Positions 6,011 through 10,105 of a stretch of DNA of 10,105 nucleotides are shown one piece after another; the stretch's first letter is position 1; each line of letters opens with the position of its first letter. The notes beneath the pieces are model-generated. The model was not told the DNA's origin. It ran no database searches and saw nothing but the letters and a program-made list of their open reading frames with translations. Source of the DNA: a bacterium. Lineage in GTDB: Bacteria > Krumholzibacteriota > Krumholzibacteria > LZORAL124-64-63. The position numbers and the translations under genes are program-made. The stretch covers positions 1-10,105 of the forward strand of contig QNDV01000052.1 in NCBI GenBank assembly GCA_003646045.1, read 5' to 3'.

Positions 6011-7132
6011 TTGAAACTGGCGATCTGTTCCCAGGGTGAACTCTTCGGCGGCGTCGAACGTCATATCCTCGACCTGATACGATATGTGCAGCGAAGCGGG
6101 TTGCCGCGTCCCACCGTCCTGCTTTTTCACGACCTGGAACTGGCGGACAGGCTGCGCGAGTCCGGCACCGAGCCGGTGATCCTGCGGGGGCGCCATCGCT
6201 ACGACCGGGACCTGGTGTTACAGGCCAGGTCACGTCTCGACGGCGACCGGGTGGAGGTGGTGCATGCCCACGGCTACAAGGCAACGGTGGTGTGCGCCCT
6301 GGCCCGCGGGGACAGCGACTGGAAACTGGTCAAGACGGAGCACGGCAAACTCGAGGCCACCCTGTCCAGCCCGGTGGATTGGGCCAAGAGTCGACTCAAT
6401 TTTGCCCTGGAGCAGTGGCTGACCCGGCGCCAGGTGGATCACGTGTGCTACGTCACCGATGACATCGCCGGGTTCTATGGACACCGGCACCGTGGACTGG
6501 CCAGGACCACGGTGCCCAACGGCATTGACCCGGTGGACCGCAATACCTGCCGCCGGCCGGAGGAACTGGTCGCCGGCCATTTCAATGTCGGGGTTGTGGG
6601 TCGGGTCACCGCGGTCAAGGGCATCGACCTCGCCATCGCCGCCCTGGGTCGTCCCGAGGTACCGCCCCAGGTGACACTGCACGTGATCGGGACCGGCCCC
6701 CTGGAGAGCGACCTGCGACGCCAGGCCGACGCCGCCGGATTGGCCGGGCGCGTGCGTTTTCACGGCTTTCGTCGTGACATTTTCGACTTCCTGGCCCACC
6801 TGGATACGCTGCTCATGCCCTCGCATCACGAGGGACTGCCCTACACCCTGCTGGAAGCCTGGTCCCTGGGTTGTCCCGTCATCGCCTCGCGGGTCGGCGG
6901 ACTGGCCGAAGCGCTCAACGGTCAACGTGGCGCACAGCTCGTGGCGGCAGGTGATGTGGAGGGCATCGCGGCGGCGCTGGCCCGGCAGGTGGGCATGTCG
7001 GTGGACGAAGCGCGGCCCGGCCCCTGTCCCTACACTCTCGAGGCCATGGGATCCGCCTATCTGGAGATCTTCGCCTGCCTGGCAGGCAAGGCAATCCCCG
7101 ACGGGGCGACCGCCGCGGAAAGGACTTCGTAA
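6011..7132 (+). CDS. GT4-family glycosyltransferase
   Basis: This 373-residue GT-B enzyme should transfer a sugar from a nucleotide-sugar donor to a lipid-linked or glycan acceptor on the cytoplasmic side of the inner membrane. The N-terminal domain has the GGVERH loop (13-18) and the HAHGYKA segment (85-91). The C-terminal donor domain begins near 190 with VGRVTAVKG (R198 and K203 contact the donor phosphates), then VIGTGP (225-230) and the EX7E motif EGLPYTLLE (E274, E282). All family landmarks are present. It has no membrane segment. The TAA stop at 7130-7132 shares its last A with the next gene's ATG, so the two are translationally coupled. The sugar and linkage cannot be read from sequence. 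It differs clearly from the two minus-strand GT4 genes, so it is not a recent duplicate. Confidence 0.92.
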   Translation: MKLAICSQGELFGGVERHILDLIRYVQRSGLPRPTVLLFHDLELADRLRESGTEPVILRGRHRYDRDLVLQARSRLDGDRVEVVHAHGYKATVVCALARGDSDWKLVKTEHGKLEATLSSPVDWAKSRLNFALEQWLTRRQVDHVCYVTDDIAGFYGHRHRGLARTTVPNGIDPVDRNTCRRPEELVAGHFNVGVVGRVTAVKGIDLAIAALGRPEVPPQVTLHVIGTGPLESDLRRQADAAGLAGRVRFHGFRRDIFDFLAHLDTLLMPSHHEGLPYTLLEAWSLGCPVIASRVGGLAEALNGQRGAQLVAAGDVEGIAAALARQVGMSVDEARPGPCPYTLEAMGSAYLEIFACLAGKAIPDGATAAERTS

Positions 7133-8505
7133 TGGACCCGGGAGGCGCGTTTGCGAAGCACCTGTTGTTTCCACTGCAGTGCCTGTGGGAGCGCAATACG
7201 GTACCGCGGCATCTGGCGGATCTGGAGCAAACCCAGTGGCGGACCCAGGACGAGATCCGTGACCTGCAACTGGGTCGGATGCAACATCTCCTGGACCATG
7301 CCTACGGGAATTCCCCGTTCTGGCGTCGACGCCTGGACGCGGCGGGTTTTGGTCCGGGCGACCTGACCTCCCTGGAGCAGGTGGCGGAACTGCCGGTGCT
7401 GACCAAGCAGGATATCCGCGAGCACGCCCAGGCCATGGTCGACACCACGGCGGACACGTCGAAGCTGATGCGGGACAAGACCGGTGGTTCCACCGGAGAG
7501 CCCCTGAACTTCATGCGCACCGCCGACCGCGACTCGTCGCGGGTGGCGGCGGCGATCAGGCACGATCGCTGGACCGGCTGGGATATCGGCGACAAGGCGG
7601 CCTACATCTGGGGGCATCCCCGCGACCTGGCGGCCCAGGCGTCCCGGCGACGGCAGCTCAGGCGCCGATTCCTGGAGCGGCGCATCATCCTGGACACCTC
7701 GTCACTGTCCCGCGACCGGCTTGCCGAATTTCGCGACGAGTTGCTCGACTTCCGACCCGTGGTCTATATCGCCTATGCCAATTCCCTCTACCTGTATGCC
7801 CGCTTCCTGGAGGAGACCGGTGGCGACTGGCATCGACCCGGGGCTGTGATCACCTCGGCCGAGGTCCTGGATCCGGACCGCCGTGCGGTGATTGAGCGCG
7901 TGTTCGACTGCAAGGTGTTCGACCGCTACGGATCACGCGAGACGGGTGTAATTGCCAGCGAGTGCGAGGCCCATGACGGCATGCATCTGTGCGCCGAGCA
8001 TCTCTACGTCGAGTTTGCCCGGGATGGTCGACCGGTGGCCCCCGGCGAGCAGGGGCGTCTGCTGGTGACGGATCTTTCCAATCCGGTCATGCCCTTCATC
8101 CGCTACGAGATCGGGGATGTGGGAGCGCCCCATGCAGGCGGTGCCTGCACCTGTGGACGCGGGTTGCCGCGCATGGAAATGGCCGCCGGGCGGGTTACCG
8201 ACTTCCTGCTGACACCGGCGGGCAGTATCGTTTCTGGAGCTGCCCTGACCATCTACCTCATTGCCAACGCTCCGGGCGTGGCCCAGGCCCAGCTGGTGCA
8301 GGAGGTGCGCGAAAGGATCCTGATCCGCGTGGTGGCAGGCGAAGGCTATGGCGATGCCACCCACGCCTTCTTTGCGCAGCAGATCCCGCGCTTCTTCGGG
8401 CCGGACATGAAGTACGACGTGGAGGAAGTGGCCGGGATCCCGAGCGAGGCTTCCGGCAAACACCGGTTCAGTATCTGCAAGTTGGACCCTACCGAATTGT
8501 TCTGA
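7132..8505 (+). CDS. CapK/PaaK-type adenylate-forming enzyme (phenylacetate-CoA-ligase-like)
   Basis: This 457-residue protein belongs to the AMP-forming superfamily, in the branch that includes phenylacetate-CoA ligase and the capsule protein CapK. These enzymes activate a carboxylate as an acyl-adenylate. Visible motifs are the phosphate loop TGGSTGEPL (117-125), the adenine-site motif DRYGSRE (264-270), the ribose-binding segment IRYEIGD (323-329), a CxCGR pair (C339, C341) and the C-terminal catalytic lysine region SGKHRF (K443). All are intact, so it is probably active. ATG 7132 overlaps the upstream TAA by one base and has AAAGGA seven bases upstream. Coupling to a glycosyltransferase argues for activating an acyl or amino-acid group for a glycan rather than phenylacetate breakdown; no paa genes are near. 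The acceptor is unknown. Confidence 0.85.
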   Translation: MDPGGAFAKHLLFPLQCLWERNTVPRHLADLEQTQWRTQDEIRDLQLGRMQHLLDHAYGNSPFWRRRLDAAGFGPGDLTSLEQVAELPVLTKQDIREHAQAMVDTTADTSKLMRDKTGGSTGEPLNFMRTADRDSSRVAAAIRHDRWTGWDIGDKAAYIWGHPRDLAAQASRRRQLRRRFLERRIILDTSSLSRDRLAEFRDELLDFRPVVYIAYANSLYLYARFLEETGGDWHRPGAVITSAEVLDPDRRAVIERVFDCKVFDRYGSRETGVIASECEAHDGMHLCAEHLYVEFARDGRPVAPGEQGRLLVTDLSNPVMPFIRYEIGDVGAPHAGGACTCGRGLPRMEMAAGRVTDFLLTPAGSIVSGAALTIYLIANAPGVAQAQLVQEVRERILIRVVAGEGYGDATHAFFAQQIPRFFGPDMKYDVEEVAGIPSEASGKHRFSICKLDPTELF

Positions 8506-8526
8506 AAGTGCTGTTCTGAACGTCGA

Positions 8527-9618
8527 TCAGTGGTCGGCGAGCAGGCGCCGGTACAGGTCCTCGTGGGCGGCGACGCACGTGTTCCAGTCGAAGCGGGAGA
8601 CGGCGTCGGTGCGGGCGGCTTCGGCAAGCCGTGTACGCAGGGCGTGGTCGCCAAGGCAGCGATCCACGGCAGCTGCCAAGGCCTGCGCGTCCCCCGTCGG
8701 CACCAGCAGGCCGGTGCGGTCATGCTGGACGGCTTCGCGGTTGCCGCCCACATCGGTGGCCACGGCGACGCAACCCGCCAGCAGGTATTCCAGCAGGGCG
8801 TTGGAAAACCCCTCCGAGTCCGAACACAGTACGCCCACATCCCAGGTGGCCAGGATCGCGGGTACGTCGGGGCAGCGTCCGCGGAACACCAGACGGTCTC
8901 CGAGTCCCAACCGGCGGGCCTGGTCCTCCAGGGCCGGACGCAGACCGCCGTCGCCGACCACCTCCCAGCGAACCCCGGGATGGGCGGCGGCCAGCCGGCC
9001 CGCGGCCTCCACGAACAAGTCGATGCGTTTCACGGGCCGGGTGAGGTTGCCCACGATGCCCACCACTGTCGGTACCGCACGCGGTGGCCGAAACGGGATC
9101 GCCGCCGTGTCCAGGCCGTTGGGAATTACCGTGACCCGCGCCGGATCCAGGTGGTCGTGGCTGCAGAAGTGGTCGCGCACCGCGGTACTGTTGGCGATGA
9201 AGCCCGTCAACGATCGATACAACGGTCGTAACACCAGCTCCTGCCGTCGCGTGCGCCAGAATCCCAGATCCCGGAAGGAGCCCAGGCGCACCGGAGTGCG
9301 GGCCCAGGCCGAGGCCAGTCCGCCCATCAGGGTGGCGTCCTGGAAGAAGGTCTGACAGATCCGGATGTCGTGGGTGCGCAGTTCCCGTCGCAGTCGGTTC
9401 AGTGCTCCCAGTCCGGTGACCGAAGCCAGGCTGTCCATCCCCAGCTCGAGGTGGGGACAATCGGGAGGCAGCACATCGACCTCGTGGTCCCGCAGGGTGA
9501 TCAGGCGGGGGCTGAAGCGTTTGCGGTCCAGGCGGGCGATCAGGCCTGCCAGCTGCAGTTCCGTACCGCCGCGCCGCAGGGTGTCGATGACATAGAGAAT
9601 GCCGGCCGGTGATTTCAT
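8527..9618 (-). CDS. GT4-family glycosyltransferase
   Basis: A 363-residue GT-B enzyme of family GT4, expected in the cytoplasm or at the inner-membrane face. Counting from ATG 9618, the N-terminal domain opens with ILYVIDTLRRGGTEL (GGTEL at residues 17-21). The donor domain starts near 186 with IVGNLTRPVKR (K197), then VVGDG, and the EX7E motif EGFSNALLE (E269, E277) followed by VATDVGG. All landmarks are present. ATG 9618 is preferred over GTG 9645 because the latter has no ribosome-binding site and would overlap the upstream gene; ATG starts 10 bases after that gene's stop, with a weak GAGCGGA site. The two minus-strand genes therefore form one unit. It ends 21 bases from the CapK-like stop, tail to tail, with no hairpin between. 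Donor and acceptor sugars are unknown. Confidence 0.9.
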   Translation of the reverse strand: MKSPAGILYVIDTLRRGGTELQLAGLIARLDRKRFSPRLITLRDHEVDVLPPDCPHLELGMDSLASVTGLGALNRLRRELRTHDIRICQTFFQDATLMGGLASAWARTPVRLGSFRDLGFWRTRRQELVLRPLYRSLTGFIANSTAVRDHFCSHDHLDPARVTVIPNGLDTAAIPFRPPRAVPTVVGIVGNLTRPVKRIDLFVEAAGRLAAAHPGVRWEVVGDGGLRPALEDQARRLGLGDRLVFRGRCPDVPAILATWDVGVLCSDSEGFSNALLEYLLAGCVAVATDVGGNREAVQHDRTGLLVPTGDAQALAAAVDRCLGDHALRTRLAEAARTDAVSRFDWNTCVAAHEDLYRRLLADH

Positions 9619-9628
9619 TTCCGTCCGC

Positions 9629-10105
9629 TCATATCCGCCCGCCACGGTCCAGGGCGTCGGCCAGGGTCTGTTCCCAACGCAGGACCAGTCGCTGCTGGGT
9701 CAGTTCCGCCACCTGCTGCGGGTCATTGGTCCAGTCGATGGGTTGGTCCGGGGCTTCCTGTTTCCGGGCCCACAGGTCGTCCAGGGCAGCGTGCAGGATC
9801 TCCGGTTCGTCATCGCCGGCGGCCCAGCCCGCACCGGCCGACTCGATAAGACTGCGGGCCTCGCCGTGCCCGACATTGGCCAGGATGGGCCGCTGGTAGG
9901 CTATGTACTCGAAAAGCTTGGAAGGCAGCCAGCCGCGGGGTACACCCTCGTCACTGCCCAGGGCCAGCAACAGGGCGTCGGCCTGCTGGCAGGCCTCGAT
10001 GGCGTCGGCGTGTTCCACGAATCCCGTTACTTCCGTCACATCGTCCAGTCCCTGTTCCGTCAGGGCGGCACGGGTCCGGGGGCCGGGTTGTCCCACGAAT
10101 CGCAG
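9629..10105 (-). CDS. GT4-family glycosyltransferase, C-terminal part (5' end outside window)
   Basis: Only the last roughly 158 codons are inside the window; the frame is open to the window end, reading LRFVG before the first in-window GTG (10096), which is not a real start. The visible part is the donor-binding half of a GT-B enzyme: the FVG strand, then VTGFVEHADAIEACQQADALLLAL, and the segment PRGWLPSKLFEYIAYQRPILA, where the family's second EX7E glutamate region becomes PSKLFEYIA. This wording is typical of GT4 enzymes of O-antigen and exopolysaccharide loci. The gene lies 10 bases upstream of the next GT4 gene on the same strand. Family membership is clear even though the N-terminal acceptor domain is missing from view. 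Confidence 0.85.
   Translation of the reverse strand: MRFVGQPGPRTRAALTEQGLDDVTEVTGFVEHADAIEACQQADALLLALGSDEGVPRGWLPSKLFEYIAYQRPILANVGHGEARSLIESAGAGWAAGDDEPEILHAALDDLWARKQEAPDQPIDWTNDPQQVAELTQQRLVLRWEQTLADALDRGGRI

Noticed and set aside
7132..8505. True phenylacetate-CoA ligase of aromatic degradation
   Set aside because: No paa pathway gene is near and the gene is coupled to a glycosyltransferase; the CapK-type reading fits the context better.

Overview
The window is GC-rich, tightly packed bacterial DNA. The OmpA/TSP3 outer-membrane protein, the TlpA-type thioredoxin and the surface-polysaccharide glycosyltransferases indicate a Gram-negative, proteobacterium-like host. I cannot name the genus from sequence alone. 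I see no rRNA, tRNA, CRISPR array, insertion sequence or prophage gene.

Layout. (1) 1-2610: the 3' part of a TlpA-type thioredoxin (+) meets an OmpA-family protein with thrombospondin type-3 calcium-binding repeats (-) tail to tail; both stop codons lie in one CTAG. A DinB-superfamily protein (+) is divergent from the OmpA gene across a 130-bp control region. (2) 2611-4812: a perfect 13-bp-stem terminator, then on the minus strand a 53-aa glycine-rich peptide gene with its own near-consensus sigma-70 promoter. Upstream of it is a 590-aa type I ABC exporter half-transporter. (3) 4813-5037: a divergent control region. (4) 5038-8505 (+): a secreted SGNH-hydrolase-like protein, a GT4 glycosyltransferase and a CapK/PaaK-type adenylate-forming enzyme, the last two overlapping by one base. 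(5) 8527-10105 (-): two more GT4 glycosyltransferases, the last cut by the window end, facing the plus-strand genes tail to tail.

How they may fit together. Three GT4 enzymes, a CapK-type enzyme and a secreted SGNH-like candidate esterase look like the edge of an exopolysaccharide or surface-glycan locus. Beside it sits the most unusual element: a 53-aa peptide with a YxxPxV leader motif followed by a Gly5-Lys-Gly2-Asp2 segment, next to an ABC exporter. The leader motif is the kind bound by PqqD-like recognition domains in lasso-peptide and related RiPP pathways. No maturation enzyme lies inside the window, so a peptide-plus-exporter module is a hypothesis. The OmpA, TlpA and DinB genes look like ordinary neighbours.
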